From Ignavibacteria bacterium UBA2360 (GTDB taxonomy: Bacteria > Bacteroidota > Ignavibacteria > Tepidaquicellales > OLB5): a stretch of DNA of 64,000 bases. The position numbers were made by a program, and so were the translations under genes. The stretch spans positions 188,262 through 252,261 of the forward strand of contig DDTQ01000008.1 in the NCBI GenBank assembly GCA_002344125.1. The letters run 5' to 3'. Shown piece by piece: positions 1 through 8,637 of this stretch (position 1 is the stretch's first letter; every line of letters starts with the position of its first letter). The notes below the pieces were generated by a model, which saw only the letters and a program-made list of their open reading frames with translations, was not told the origin of the DNA and did no database searches.

Positions 1-41
1 CCTCCGTTAAACTGATTTTTTAAATCCGTAATTCTAATACA

Positions 42-1040
42 ATGAAAAAAATTCTCATTTTAGGCGGCACGGGATTTGTCGGCAGGATACTTACCGAAAA
101 CCTGATAAAACTTGATATCCACCCTGTTCTTTTCAATCGCGGGAAACGCTCGCCCGGAATTTTCCCCGAGCTCAGGCACTTAACAGGGGATAGGCTGAAC
201 CTCGAAGAAATAAAACAAATAGCCGGCGAAAGCTGGGATGTTGTAATTGATTTCAGTTGTATGTTTCCGGTGAATCTGGATGAAATTACCGGGATGCTGG
301 AAGGAAAAGTTGGCAGGTACATTTTTATATCTACCGCAAGTGTGTATCCTATGAATGATCCTGAATTCTGGAAGCAGCCTGTGAAAGAGGATGCTGAAAC
401 CCTGCCTTGCACACCTGAACAGAAAGTTGACCCGGATGTCAATTCAACCTACGGTGAAAAAAAGGCTGAGTGTGAACGGATCCTGCTGGGCAAAGAGTGG
501 CTGGATTCAATAATCTTCCGGCCGGGTCTTATCTATGGAAGGTACGATTATACAGACAGGTTCTACTATTGGCTTTACAAGGTTCATAACAATAAAAAAA
601 TTTTGCTGCCTGATGGCGGTAAAGAAAGTTTCACTGCGACATTCAGCGAGGATTTTGCTGAGCTGATCCGTGCCGCCATAGATGTAAGCACACATGATAA
701 AGTATATAATGCCGCTACTCATAAACCCGTTACACTGAAAGAATATATCAATGATGCGTCTGTGCTGCTGGGTAAAACTCCCGAGTTAATTAATGTAACT
801 CCGCAATTCATTGAAGAAAATAAGATACAGCCGTGGGCAGATCTGCCTGTTTGGGTCGGAGCTATGAACATGTGGCTCGATAATTCAAAAGCCGAAAAAG
901 ATTTCCCGGTGTTCTTCCATAACTTCAATGAAAGCGTTAAACGCTGTGTGGATTATTACACATCAATCGGTTGGAAATCACCAATAACCGGATTATCGGA
1001 TGAAAGAGAAAGTGAATTGTTAATAAGGGCTCACGCTTAA
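42..1040 (+). CDS. NAD-dependent epimerase/dehydratase (extended SDR family)
   Basis: A 332-residue Rossmann-fold protein. The dinucleotide-binding loop GGTGFVG lies at residues 8-14, directly after the first beta strand, and the SDR catalytic pair Y137-x3-K141 is present with a preceding STAS segment near 97-100. These features mark it as an extended SDR acting on a nucleotide sugar or similar substrate; the substrate cannot be read from sequence. The ATG is the first possible start and places the Rossmann strand at the very N-terminus, as is usual. Nothing upstream in the window tells whether it belongs to an operon. It is followed by about 450 bases of repeats and terminator-like hairpins. 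Confidence 0.85.
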   Translation: MKKILILGGTGFVGRILTENLIKLDIHPVLFNRGKRSPGIFPELRHLTGDRLNLEEIKQIAGESWDVVIDFSCMFPVNLDEITGMLEGKVGRYIFISTASVYPMNDPEFWKQPVKEDAETLPCTPEQKVDPDVNSTYGEKKAECERILLGKEWLDSIIFRPGLIYGRYDYTDRFYYWLYKVHNNKKILLPDGGKESFTATFSEDFAELIRAAIDVSTHDKVYNAATHKPVTLKEYINDASVLLGKTPELINVTPQFIEENKIQPWADLPVWVGAMNMWLDNSKAEKDFPVFFHNFNESVKRCVDYYTSIGWKSPITGLSDERESELLIRAHA

Positions 1041-1077
1041 TAGATTTTTTCAAATGACTCTTTAAAATCTTAAACGA

Positions 1078-1136
1078 AGCTCCGTAGGAGCGAAATGTTT
1101 GTAGTACGAGTAAGCCCAGATATAGAGCTCCGTAGG
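1078..1136. repeat. 59-bp intergenic repeat, copy A
   Basis: This 59-bp segment is identical to 1266-1324. It consists of a 48-bp unit followed by the start of the next unit: the core GCTCC-gta-GGAGC palindrome sits at 1079-1091 and a decayed version at 1127-1136, exactly 48 bp later. It lies in the 452-base gap between the SDR gene and the membrane-protein operon. The weak minus-strand reading frame across it translates to low-complexity repeats and is not a convincing gene. Confidence 0.85.
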
Positions 1137-1183
1137 CTGTAAGACTGCTTCAGCAGTAGCGTAATGTAAAATTTGAATTTTTG

Positions 1184-1212
1184 AAAAAGACTCCCCCAGC
1201 GAAGTCTTTTTT
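1184..1212. terminator. Terminator-like hairpin within the repeat block
   Basis: AAAAAGACT at 1184-1192 pairs with AGTCTTTTT at 1203-1211, followed by T. A-run on one side and T-run on the other make it terminator-like in both directions. Its arms are near-identical to those of the hairpin at 1344-1370, so the two look like copies of one element. Confidence 0.55.
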
Positions 1213-1265
1213 GTTATAGAAATTTGAGAAATTAGGATAATTAATACGAAAAAGCACAGAAGAAG

Positions 1266-1324
1266 AGCTCCGTAGGAGCGAAATGTTTGTAGTACGAGTA
1301 AGCCCAGATATAGAGCTCCGTAGG
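1266..1324. repeat. 59-bp intergenic repeat, copy B
   Basis: Exact duplicate of 1078-1136. Here both core palindromes are intact (GCTCC-gta-GGAGC at 1267-1279 and 1315-1327), again 48 bp apart. Between copies A and B lies 129 bp of unique AT-rich sequence holding one terminator-like hairpin. Confidence 0.85.
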
Positions 1325-1343
1325 AGCGGCATGTTTTTTTTGT

Positions 1344-1370
1344 AAAGACTCCCATAGGAGTCTTTTTTTT
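1344..1370 (+). terminator. Rho-independent terminator-like hairpin
   Basis: AAAGACTCC (1344-1352), loop CATA, GGAGTCTTT (1357-1365), then a run of T to 1370. It closes the repeat block and lies upstream of the promoter at 1420-1450, so it would separate the SDR gene from the next operon. Confidence 0.7.
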
Positions 1371-1419
1371 ATTCTAATTTGAAAAACTCATGTAATTAGT
1401 ATACGCTTTATTTTACTCC

Positions 1420-1450
1420 TTGACATTTCACTTCACATCTATTAACTTTG
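1420..1450 (+). promoter_or_regulatory. Bacteroidota-type promoter for the membrane-protein operon
   Basis: TTG at 1420-1422, 20 bases, then TAACTTTG at 1443-1450, matching the Bacteroidota consensus TTG-N17..23-TAnnTTTG. The predicted transcription start is about 1457, which puts the upstream in-frame TTG (1448) outside the transcript and supports the ATG at 1493 as start. Confidence 0.6.
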
Positions 1451-1492
1451 CAGCACAAAGTACTTTTTAGTGGAAATCAAAATGTATATATA

Positions 1493-2155
1493 ATGGAGCA
1501 GAATAAACCCGGAAGCAGTGAAATAGAATCAAACCAGCAGCATTTAAAGAATCTGACGGAGATCCGCAGTTTAATGGAGCGCTCATCGAGTTTTATTTCG
1601 CTGAGCGGACTCTCAGGCATAAGCGCGGGAATTATGGGTCTTATTGCCGCATATATTCTGCATCAGAAGCTGTTCAGGTTTATGGATTACTCAAAAAGCC
1701 CGATGATATCCGCCCAAACCAGGGAGGAGTTCATTTTTTTCGGGATTACCGTATCCGCTGCGGTGCTTATTGTAACTTTCCTTGCGGCAATTTTCTTCAC
1801 TGCCCGAAAAGCTAAAAAAAGCGGCTTGCCTGTCTGGGACGGCTCCGCAAAACGGCTTGTTGTGAATCTATTCATTCCTTTAATTACCGGGGGAGTGTTT
1901 TGCTTAATCCTCATTTACCAGTATTTCGATTGGCTGGTGCTTCCTTCAATGCTCGTTTTTTACGGGCTAGCCCTGCTGAATGCGGGCAAATTTACTTTAA
2001 GCGAAATTAAATGGCTTGGCGTATCTGAAATTGCCCTGGGCCTGGTTTCAATGCTTTTCTTAAATGATGCAATTTACTTCTGGGGCGCCGGATTTGGTTT
2101 GCTGAATATCATTTACGGGATGGTTATGTATTTTAAATATGAAAAAAATAATTGA
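1493..2155 (+). CDS. Six-helix integral membrane protein, function unknown
   Basis: About 220 residues. A polar N-terminus of roughly 40 residues is followed by about six hydrophobic segments, the first starting near SLSGLSGISAG and the last ending the protein. No catalytic motif was recognised. The ATG at 1493 is preferred to an in-frame TTG 45 bases upstream because the latter overlaps the predicted promoter. The gene ends 25 bases before a small winged-helix regulator and is the first gene of a same-strand run to 6003, so it may be regulated by, or act with, that regulator. This is inferred from position only. Confidence 0.75.
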   Translation: MEQNKPGSSEIESNQQHLKNLTEIRSLMERSSSFISLSGLSGISAGIMGLIAAYILHQKLFRFMDYSKSPMISAQTREEFIFFGITVSAAVLIVTFLAAIFFTARKAKKSGLPVWDGSAKRLVVNLFIPLITGGVFCLILIYQYFDWLVLPSMLVFYGLALLNAGKFTLSEIKWLGVSEIALGLVSMLFLNDAIYFWGAGFGLLNIIYGMVMYFKYEKNN

Positions 2156-2180
2156 AATATAGCCCGGCTGACGGAACAAA

Positions 2181-2483
2181 TTGAAGGATATACTCGTAAA
2201 TATAAATAAGCTGTTCGAAAGCAAAGTCAGGCTTGGCATAATGTCAATGCTCATGGTTAACGATACCGTTGATTTCAATTCCTTAAAGACGCACCTGGAT
2301 GTCACTGACGGGAACCTTGCAAGCCACATCGCATCACTTGAAAAAGCAAAATATATAAAGGTCAATAAATCATTTATAGGCAAAAAACCGAATACTACCT
2401 ATTCAGTATCAGCAACGGGAAGGAGATCATTTAACGAACATTTAGACGCACTGGAAAGGTTAATAAACAGCAGCGTAAAATAA
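2181..2483 (+). CDS. Winged-helix transcriptional regulator (HTH_34-like)
   Basis: A 100-residue protein made of one winged-helix domain: helices around residues 5-25, a recognition helix in the region LDVTDGNLASHIASLE (about 38-53), then the wing with GKKPNTTYSVSATG. This matches small ArsR/MarR-like regulators of the HTH_34 type that lack a metal or ligand domain. The start is TTG; the first in-frame ATG is about 20 codons later and would delete the first helix, so TTG is favoured. It sits between two membrane-protein genes, suggesting it controls this operon. DNA target and inducer are unknown. Confidence 0.85.
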   Translation: MKDILVNINKLFESKVRLGIMSMLMVNDTVDFNSLKTHLDVTDGNLASHIASLEKAKYIKVNKSFIGKKPNTTYSVSATGRRSFNEHLDALERLINSSVK

Positions 2484-2540
2484 TAGGTACTGCTGGAAAT
2501 CACATTATGGGAACGATCATCACCAACGGAGGTTATGCAA

Positions 2541-4316
2541 ATGCATAAACCAAGATTTCTTATCACAATAGCGCTTCTTGTTACATATAACTTTTTCTTC
2601 TGGTCAGAAAAGCTTGGCGCGAATCTTTTTATTTTCTTCACTCTCGGCATAATTGCCATGCTTTTTATGAATGAAGAGAATATAAAGAACAAGAATGTTA
2701 TCGTTTCTATGCTTGCCTCATTGTACTCATCCGCGATGGTTGTGTTTGTGAATTCAGGTTATTCAAAATTCGCCGCTTTTGTTTGTTTTATGATCTTCAC
2801 TGGGTATATTCATCAGCCGCAGCTCCAAACTGTATACAACGCTGTACTTACAACATTTTCAAGCTTTGTAATTTTCCCCTACAACATATATATTGAGCTA
2901 AAATACTTCGCATCTAAGTTCAGGGCATTCAAATTAGTTCTGAAATTCGCCAAACTGGCTTTTATTCCCATGATATTCTTTGTGATATTCTACGCAATTT
3001 ACGCTTATTCCAACCCCGTTTTCAATTCATACTCAGTTACGTTTTGGGATTCAATTGGCAAATATCTTTACGAAATTTTCATAAATTACCCTATACTCAG
3101 GTTCTTCTATATCCTGCTTGGACTCATGTTAATCACCGCATTCATATATAACAACAAGATAAAAATATTTACGGAACTCGATAACTCATTCCATGAAACC
3201 CTGCAGCGTGATAAGATATTTAAAGTTCACTCACGCACCAGGCCTGTACCAAAATCACATTTAATGTACACAATGTTTTCGTACCGCTTTAAGCCTAATT
3301 CACTAAAGCTTGAAACGAAGATGGGTATTGTTTTGCTTGTTATGATGAACGCCTTGCTCGTATTGCTGAACGTCATAGATATTCAGGTAACCTGGCTTGG
3401 ATTTGACGCATCAAACATCGAAAATCTTGCCTACTACGTACATGAAGGCACTTATTACCTTATATTCAGCATACTGCTTTCGATGGCTATACTGCTTGTA
3501 ATTTTCCGAGGTTCTCAAAACTACCTTGCTTCAAACAAAACACTAAAGCTGCTTGCATATACCTGGATAGTTCAGAATGCATTCATGGCAATATCCGTAT
3601 CGCTAAGGAATATTTATTACATAGATTATTATTATGCGCTATCCTTCAAACGCATAGGGGTGATGATTTTTATTCTGCTAACGCTTACCGGACTCGCTTC
3701 AATGCTTTACAAGATACATGCTAAAAAAACGACCTTCTGGCTGTTCAAATTTAACAGCTTCGCCGCTGTAATTATGCTGCTTGTTATGAGTTCATTCAGC
3801 TGGGATGTTACCATTGCGGAGTTTAACCTGAAAAATCCTGCAAAAGATAAAATTGATATTGATTACCTGCTGAAGTTAAATAATGATGCGCTGCCTGTGC
3901 TGGATAAACACAGGGATGTGCTGGATAGGGATTTTCTGGAGTACAGTTTTATATTCAGTGACTACAGAAACGGGCTCGAAGTTTACAAAGCGCGCGTAGA
4001 AAATTTTGATATTGAGCAGGAAAATTACTCGTGGCTCTCGTGGAATCTGCCAGACGAAAGAACCAAACAATATTACAAAGAAAGCGGGTCGCAGATTTAT
4101 CTCCCGCTCAAAAAGAAAAAGTTAGATAGCCTTAAAAATAATATCAACGAAAAAAATGAACACCTCGAAATTGTGCCGCGCAGGGATAATCACAATGAAA
4201 TAAACGCGCGTGAAGTACGTGAAAATGAACCAAAGACAGAGGAAGTACCTAAGTTAAATGCCGGACCTGAGAAGGCAACACAACCTGAAAAAGATAAAAA
4301 CCCAGAACAAAGATGA
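2541..4316 (+). CDS. Large multispanning membrane protein, DUF4173/DUF4153-like
   Basis: About 591 residues with roughly ten or more transmembrane helices, then a soluble C-terminal portion rich in K and E ending in a charged low-complexity tail. The segments HEGTYYLIFSIL and YIDYYYALSFKRIG resemble the conserved core of DUF4173/DUF4153 permease-like proteins. GGAGG at 2528-2532 is eight bases from the ATG at 2541 but only two from the ATG at 2535, so 2541 is preferred. The stop overlaps the next start (ATGA), implying translational coupling. Biochemical function is unknown for the family; a signalling or transport role is only a guess. Confidence 0.75.
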   Translation: MHKPRFLITIALLVTYNFFFWSEKLGANLFIFFTLGIIAMLFMNEENIKNKNVIVSMLASLYSSAMVVFVNSGYSKFAAFVCFMIFTGYIHQPQLQTVYNAVLTTFSSFVIFPYNIYIELKYFASKFRAFKLVLKFAKLAFIPMIFFVIFYAIYAYSNPVFNSYSVTFWDSIGKYLYEIFINYPILRFFYILLGLMLITAFIYNNKIKIFTELDNSFHETLQRDKIFKVHSRTRPVPKSHLMYTMFSYRFKPNSLKLETKMGIVLLVMMNALLVLLNVIDIQVTWLGFDASNIENLAYYVHEGTYYLIFSILLSMAILLVIFRGSQNYLASNKTLKLLAYTWIVQNAFMAISVSLRNIYYIDYYYALSFKRIGVMIFILLTLTGLASMLYKIHAKKTTFWLFKFNSFAAVIMLLVMSSFSWDVTIAEFNLKNPAKDKIDIDYLLKLNNDALPVLDKHRDVLDRDFLEYSFIFSDYRNGLEVYKARVENFDIEQENYSWLSWNLPDERTKQYYKESGSQIYLPLKKKKLDSLKNNINEKNEHLEIVPRRDNHNEINAREVRENEPKTEEVPKLNAGPEKATQPEKDKNPEQR

Positions 4317-4693
4317 GGGATATTGAAAATTATTTTGATAAACCAACCTTTGTGGGGTTAGTATTGATTTTACCATCAACAATTGTATTAGCTTCAATTT
4401 TGTTAAGGGCAGTTGAATCAGACCAGCTTTACCGTGCGTTATATGATATCAAAAGATCTGTCAATCCATTTATAGTTATGAACATTACCGCCCTTTTATC
4501 ATTGCTGATATGTTTTAGTAATATTATTCGGATTAACGCTCAGAAGGTCTCCGGCAGTGAAGAAGAGCGAATCATTTACAGCAAAAGTTTTGTGAATATA
4601 GCTGTAATATTTATCAACATAAGCTACATATTAATTATTTACTTTTGTCACGATCTCGAAAAACTCGGAAACATTCCCGTTGGCAGAAATTAA
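4313..4693 (+). CDS. Small three-helix membrane protein
   Basis: 126 residues with hydrophobic segments at about 13-32, 53-70 and 89-110 separated by charged loops. No family was recognised. It overlaps the preceding DUF4173-like gene by four bases (ATGA) and precedes the DUF4153-like gene by 32 bases, so it is probably co-translated with the former and may be a partner subunit. No signal peptide, catalytic motif or metal ligand set is visible. Confidence 0.7.
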   Translation: MRDIENYFDKPTFVGLVLILPSTIVLASILLRAVESDQLYRALYDIKRSVNPFIVMNITALLSLLICFSNIIRINAQKVSGSEEERIIYSKSFVNIAVIFINISYILIIYFCHDLEKLGNIPVGRN

Positions 4694-4725
4694 AACATAT
4701 TTCTAAAATTTAATTACAAACCAAA

Positions 4726-6003
4726 ATGAAACAGAAAATTTTGGAAAACCTCCAAAATCCCTCTATGCTTGAAAAGCTTTACCGTGAGGATAGATCATTG
4801 TTTACAAATGAATTCTCTGATTTATATCATGAAATAAAGGATATACCCCTGGCAGAATTCTGGCAGATAAGATTACAGGAGGAAGAAATTCCCGCCGGCC
4901 ACACAGAAAAGAATAGTGATATCCCCGGGATATCAGGCTCAGGCAAATTCAACCTTGTCTTCACTATCATTGCAGCACTTGTATGCGGTACAATTTTTAA
5001 GATTCCCCAGATATTCGGACTGAACGCGCAGAATTTTGTAACTGATAACATTGCATTTACAGTGCTTCCCTCGCTTGCCCTCTTCTATTTGCTGAAATTT
5101 GAAGCTGAGAGAAAAAAATATATTATAATATTTTCAGGGGTTTTAGCGGGTGTGCTGTATATGAATCTTCTTCCATGGCAGGCTGCAAGCCAAACCAGGA
5201 TACTAGCGGCAGTCCATTTTTCGTTCATAATGTGGGTCGTGCTTGGTGCAGCATATATGAATTTTGATATAACTTCCCGGAATGCCAGAATGTTTTTTTT
5301 AAAAAGGAATGGCGACACATTTGTTTTGACTGGTGTTGTAATCTGCGCCGGAATGCTTTTAACAATGCTGACTGTTGCAATGTTCAAAGTCATTAAGGTA
5401 CGGATTGATGATATTCTGGGTGATTATGTTGTAGTTTACGGACTGGTTGCAGCTCCGCTTGCCGCCAATTATATGATAGAAAGCTCACCAAAAATCATAA
5501 GTAAGGTCGCACCGTTCATTTCAAAACTGTTTACACCCTTAATGTTTATGGCAATGACGGGTTTTTTAATTGCGCTGGTGTTTTTCGCCAAGGATCCGTT
5601 CAACAATCGCGAAGAATTGATAGTCTTTAACGTACTGCTGGGTGCAATTATTAGTGTTATTGTATTTACGTTTTCGGGTAATTCGGAAAACCACCGGTCC
5701 GTTTACAATAAAATACTGCTGCTGCTTTCCATCGAGGCAATGATAATAAATTCAATCGCGCTCTCAGCAATTGTATACAGACTCTTCGCTTTTGGCGTGA
5801 GCCCAAACCGTATTGCTGTACTTGGCGCAAATTTACTGCTCTTCTCAAACCTGGTATTAATAACAATAAAACTTATTCAGTTTGTAAGGAACAAAGCTTC
5901 AGCGGAAAATGTGGAAAATAGTATGACAGTAATGCTGCCATATTATGCAGTATGGGCTGTAGTCGTAGCCATGCTGATGCCCGTATTTTTTTGGTTTAAG
6001 TAG
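4726..6003 (+). CDS. DUF4153-like multispanning membrane protein
   Basis: 425 residues. A soluble N-terminal region of about 80 residues precedes around ten hydrophobic helices that alternate with short loops to the C-terminus. The opening helix pattern (LVCGTIFKIPQIFG, then FTVLPSLALFYLLKFE) resembles DUF4153 proteins. It is the last gene of the same-strand operon that begins at 1493, so the operon supplies two related large membrane proteins plus two smaller ones and a regulator. Function is unknown. Family assignment is by motif memory and would need a profile search. Confidence 0.65.
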   Translation: MKQKILENLQNPSMLEKLYREDRSLFTNEFSDLYHEIKDIPLAEFWQIRLQEEEIPAGHTEKNSDIPGISGSGKFNLVFTIIAALVCGTIFKIPQIFGLNAQNFVTDNIAFTVLPSLALFYLLKFEAERKKYIIIFSGVLAGVLYMNLLPWQAASQTRILAAVHFSFIMWVVLGAAYMNFDITSRNARMFFLKRNGDTFVLTGVVICAGMLLTMLTVAMFKVIKVRIDDILGDYVVVYGLVAAPLAANYMIESSPKIISKVAPFISKLFTPLMFMAMTGFLIALVFFAKDPFNNREELIVFNVLLGAIISVIVFTFSGNSENHRSVYNKILLLLSIEAMIINSIALSAIVYRLFAFGVSPNRIAVLGANLLLFSNLVLITIKLIQFVRNKASAENVENSMTVMLPYYAVWAVVVAMLMPVFFWFK

Positions 6004-6070
6004 AATTACAGTGTATGCTGATTTATTGATTTTTAATATTTATTTTTGTGGAATTGATAATATAACAATT

Positions 6071-6448
6071 ATGGATTCCACAAAAATACAACAAATCACA
6101 ATGGGGAGCATTTACGCTGAAGATTACAGCGATTCGTTCAGATTTTACAATGGCATACTGGGACTTGATGACTACTCTCCAATGGGTGATAAAGCATGTT
6201 TTTTTCACATAAATGATGAACAGGGAATGTACCTCGAAGGCGGCTACGATGCCCCCGAAGCAGGGTTTGATACTTCAAAGGTATCGTTTACATTCAAGGT
6301 CGGCTCTGCCTCCCAAATGTTCGCGAAGCTTCGTAAGAATGCCATCCGCACGATACAAAAGGAACCCATGAAAATGAATGAAGATACATTCTGGTTCCAG
6401 TGCTATGATCCTTCAGGGAATATTGTTGAGTTTGTTGGCGGCGAGTGA
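6071..6448 (+). CDS. VOC-family (glyoxalase/bleomycin-resistance-like) protein
   Basis: About 125 residues with the single-domain VOC pattern: an opening strand and helix (SIYAEDYSDSFRFYNGILGL), a middle strand pair, and the closing FQCYDPSGNIVEFVGG signature in which the last Glu is the usual metal ligand. The ATG at 6071 is chosen over an upstream in-frame codon because the fold starts there; TATTTTTG at 6041-6048 could be the -7 element, but no TTG stands at the right distance. Members include lyases, dioxygenases and antibiotic-binding proteins, so the substrate is open. It converges on an esterase across a strong palindrome. Confidence 0.8.
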   Translation: MDSTKIQQITMGSIYAEDYSDSFRFYNGILGLDDYSPMGDKACFFHINDEQGMYLEGGYDAPEAGFDTSKVSFTFKVGSASQMFAKLRKNAIRTIQKEPMKMNEDTFWFQCYDPSGNIVEFVGGE

Positions 6449-6457
6449 TCAGTGTAT

Positions 6458-6490
6458 ATTCATCCGATGACTTTAAGTCATCGGATGAAT
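6458..6490. terminator. Bidirectional terminator palindrome between convergent genes
   Basis: A perfect inverted repeat of two 16-base arms (ATTCATCCGATGACTT and its complement) separated by one base. It fills the 54-base gap between the VOC gene and the convergent esterase gene. There is no long T-run, so termination strength is uncertain, but symmetry and location fit a shared terminator. Confidence 0.7.
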
Positions 6491-6502
6491 TGTAAATTAC
6501 TC

Positions 6503-7237
6503 TTACAACTTCGAATCTATAAAATACGGCAGCATTTTGCGCCATGATGGCCAGTCATGGGGTATATCATATCCCCACAAGTCAAGTTCATGGTTTATAC
6601 CTTTTGCATGCAGAACATTGCTCAGGTTCTTTGAAGCTTCAGGATTTTCGTAGCTTCCTTGTCCCGTAGTAATATAAATATGTTTTCTTTCCCTGATCTG
6701 ATTCAGCACATTTTCATCGTTCAAGTTGCTCAGGTAATCCACGGGTGAATTAAAATAAACGTTCTCATCATAATAACCCTTGGAATAGTCCTTCAGGTCA
6801 TAAGAACCGCTCATTGCAATTGTGCCGGCAAAAACATCCGGCCTGCGGAAGAAAGTGTTAGCCGCATGCAGCGCGCCAAATGAGGCGCCTGTTGTGATTA
6901 TCTGAACATCATCACCGCATGTCTTTTTTATAAAAGGTACAACTTCGTTTACAACATATTCGTTAAACTGTCTGTGTCGTTCTGATTTATACTCAGGGTG
7001 ATTCTCATCATTCAGCCAGCTCTCGCTGTTAATGCTGTTGATGGATATTGCTCTTACTTTACCGTTATTGATATACGGCGTCATTGATTCAATTAAATGG
7101 AATCTCTCATACTCCAGGTAATCAGCTGCTGCGGTGGGGAACATCAAAAGCGCGTATTGATTTCCTGTGCCGTAAACAACCGTTTCCATTTCTTTGTTAA
7201 GGTTCGGGCTGAACCATTTATGAATTTCTCTTTGCAT
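6503..7237 (-). CDS. Esterase-like alpha/beta hydrolase (COG4947-type)
   Basis: 244 residues. The nucleophile elbow GASFG (residues 117-121) puts the catalytic serine at 119, followed by a helix with the fold's usual small residues. A histidine at 227 in IPHDWPSW is a good candidate for the triad His. The N-terminal beta sheet (METVVYGTGNQYALLMFPT) and overall length fit the putative esterases with similarity to PHB depolymerase and esterase D. No signal peptide, so cytoplasmic. CAAAAATA at 7279-7286 would read as a -7 element on this strand but lacks a spaced TTG. Substrate unknown. Confidence 0.85.
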   Translation of the reverse strand: MQREIHKWFSPNLNKEMETVVYGTGNQYALLMFPTAAADYLEYERFHLIESMTPYINNGKVRAISINSINSESWLNDENHPEYKSERHRQFNEYVVNEVVPFIKKTCGDDVQIITTGASFGALHAANTFFRRPDVFAGTIAMSGSYDLKDYSKGYYDENVYFNSPVDYLSNLNDENVLNQIRERKHIYITTGQGSYENPEASKNLSNVLHAKGINHELDLWGYDIPHDWPSWRKMLPYFIDSKL

Positions 7238-7440
7238 ATGTATTAAATTTATTTGATTTATTCCTTAGGTGTGAATGGCAAAAATACAAATATTTATGGG
7301 AAGTAAAAAGTCGATTTACTCTAAAAGATTTGGCATAGTTTATAAAAGAACTTATTTTTATAATTAAAAAATTCATCCACAAAAAACCACAAAAATACAA
7401 CAAAACTGCTGAAATCATGCAGTTTTTTACAGGTAAAATC

Positions 7441-8055
7441 ATGGGTAAAAAAGTAAAGGCAGCAAAAAACTCCACCACAAAGTCAGGCAGTTCTTCCGGG
7501 GAAAAAAGTGATAAAAAACTAAGGAAAATTTCCGAAGAGATTGCGGAGCTGAGAAAAAAGTATATAAAGATATCTGCCAGGCAGGCCGGGATGGATGTAA
7601 GCGATTACATACTTAAAGATACCGATGGCAATGATGTAAAACTTTCCGAAATGTTTGGAGATAAAGATAACCTGATACTGATCCACAACATGGGTAAAGC
7701 CTGTTCATACTGCACACTGTGGGCAGATGGTTTCAGCGGCTCAGCTTACTACATAGAAAAGAAGGCTGCATTTGTGCTGGTATCACCCGATGCGCCTGAA
7801 GTGCAAAAAGAATTCGCCGCCTCGCGCGGATGGAAGTTCAGGACTTACTCCGCTGCCGGGACAACCTTTATTGCTGATATGGGCTACTACACAGAAGCAG
7901 AAGGCTACTGGCCGGGTTGTTCAGTGTTCCATAAAGATGTTGACGGAAAGATTACGAGAATATCAAAAGATTACTTCGGACCCGGTGATTTTTATTCCGC
8001 TCCCTGGCACTTCTTCGATCTTTTACCTGTAACAAAAGAAGAAAAGGAGAAATAG
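7441..8055 (+). CDS. DUF899-family thioredoxin-fold protein
   Basis: About 204 residues. After a lysine-rich N-terminal stretch comes a thioredoxin-like domain with C88-S-Y-C91 in the family signature CSYCTLWADGF, as in DUF899 (AhpC/TSA-like) proteins. The dithiol suggests a redox or peroxidase-like role, which has not been shown for the family. ATG 7441 is preferred over one eight codons upstream; both keep the domain intact. Its stop is six bases before the DinB gene, so the two are co-transcribed and probably continue into the 3-hydroxyanthranilate dioxygenase gene. Confidence 0.85.
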   Translation: MGKKVKAAKNSTTKSGSSSGEKSDKKLRKISEEIAELRKKYIKISARQAGMDVSDYILKDTDGNDVKLSEMFGDKDNLILIHNMGKACSYCTLWADGFSGSAYYIEKKAAFVLVSPDAPEVQKEFAASRGWKFRTYSAAGTTFIADMGYYTEAEGYWPGCSVFHKDVDGKITRISKDYFGPGDFYSAPWHFFDLLPVTKEEKEK

Positions 8056-8061
8056 TTATTC

Positions 8062-8619
8062 ATGAGCAGTTTACCAAAAGAACTCAAACTGATAAGTGAT
8101 GAGTTCAGAAATATGAAAATTGAATCCGCTTCATTCCTTGAAAAAGTTAAAGATAGCGAATTCAACAAACGGCCGCCTGATGGCGGCTGGTCAATTGCGG
8201 AGTGTATTGATCATTTAATAGTGACAGGTGCTGACTATTGCGATATTTTTGAAAATGGTCTTAAAAAACTTGAAGAGAAAAACCTGAGATATACCGGTGA
8301 AATGAAATACAGCTGGATAGGAAGCAAGTTCATTGCGAATGTTGAGCCTCCCGTTAAGAAGAAATTCAAATCACCCGGCAAATGGCAGCCTGACTCAAAG
8401 ATCAACAAAGCAAAAGCAACAGCTGCATACCTTCAGCTTCAGGATAGGTGGATGGATCTGGTTGAAAGATCAGCTCCATGGGATCTAACCAAAGTTAGGC
8501 TTCCCTCACCTGCAGTAAGCTGGATAAAGTTTTCCGCATTCGTTATACTTGAAGTCAACGCAGCACACCAGCGAAGGCATCTGGAGCAGGCTAAGAATGT
8601 AAAAAGAAATCTAAAATAA
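8062..8619 (+). CDS. DinB/DUF664-superfamily metal-binding protein
   Basis: 185 residues of four-helix-bundle type. The three histidines that bind a divalent metal in DinB-like proteins are visible: H51 in CIDHL and H169/H173 in AAHQRRHLEQ. The motif WSIAECIDHL near the first His is typical. DinB-fold enzymes include thiol S-transferases (bacillithiol, mycothiol), but many members have no known role. It lies between a DUF899 gene and the 3-hydroxyanthranilate dioxygenase gene with short gaps, so is probably in that operon, although a functional tie to kynurenine metabolism is not evident. Confidence 0.85.
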   Translation: MSSLPKELKLISDEFRNMKIESASFLEKVKDSEFNKRPPDGGWSIAECIDHLIVTGADYCDIFENGLKKLEEKNLRYTGEMKYSWIGSKFIANVEPPVKKKFKSPGKWQPDSKINKAKATAAYLQLQDRWMDLVERSAPWDLTKVRLPSPAVSWIKFSAFVILEVNAAHQRRHLEQAKNVKRNLK

Positions 8620-8637
8620 TTACAAGGAGTCCAAATT

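Noticed and set aside
1062..1355. 97-codon minus-strand frame with repeated SYGAL-type peptides
   Set aside because: It is a translation of the 48-bp intergenic repeats and terminator hairpins, with no ribosome site and no recognised fold.
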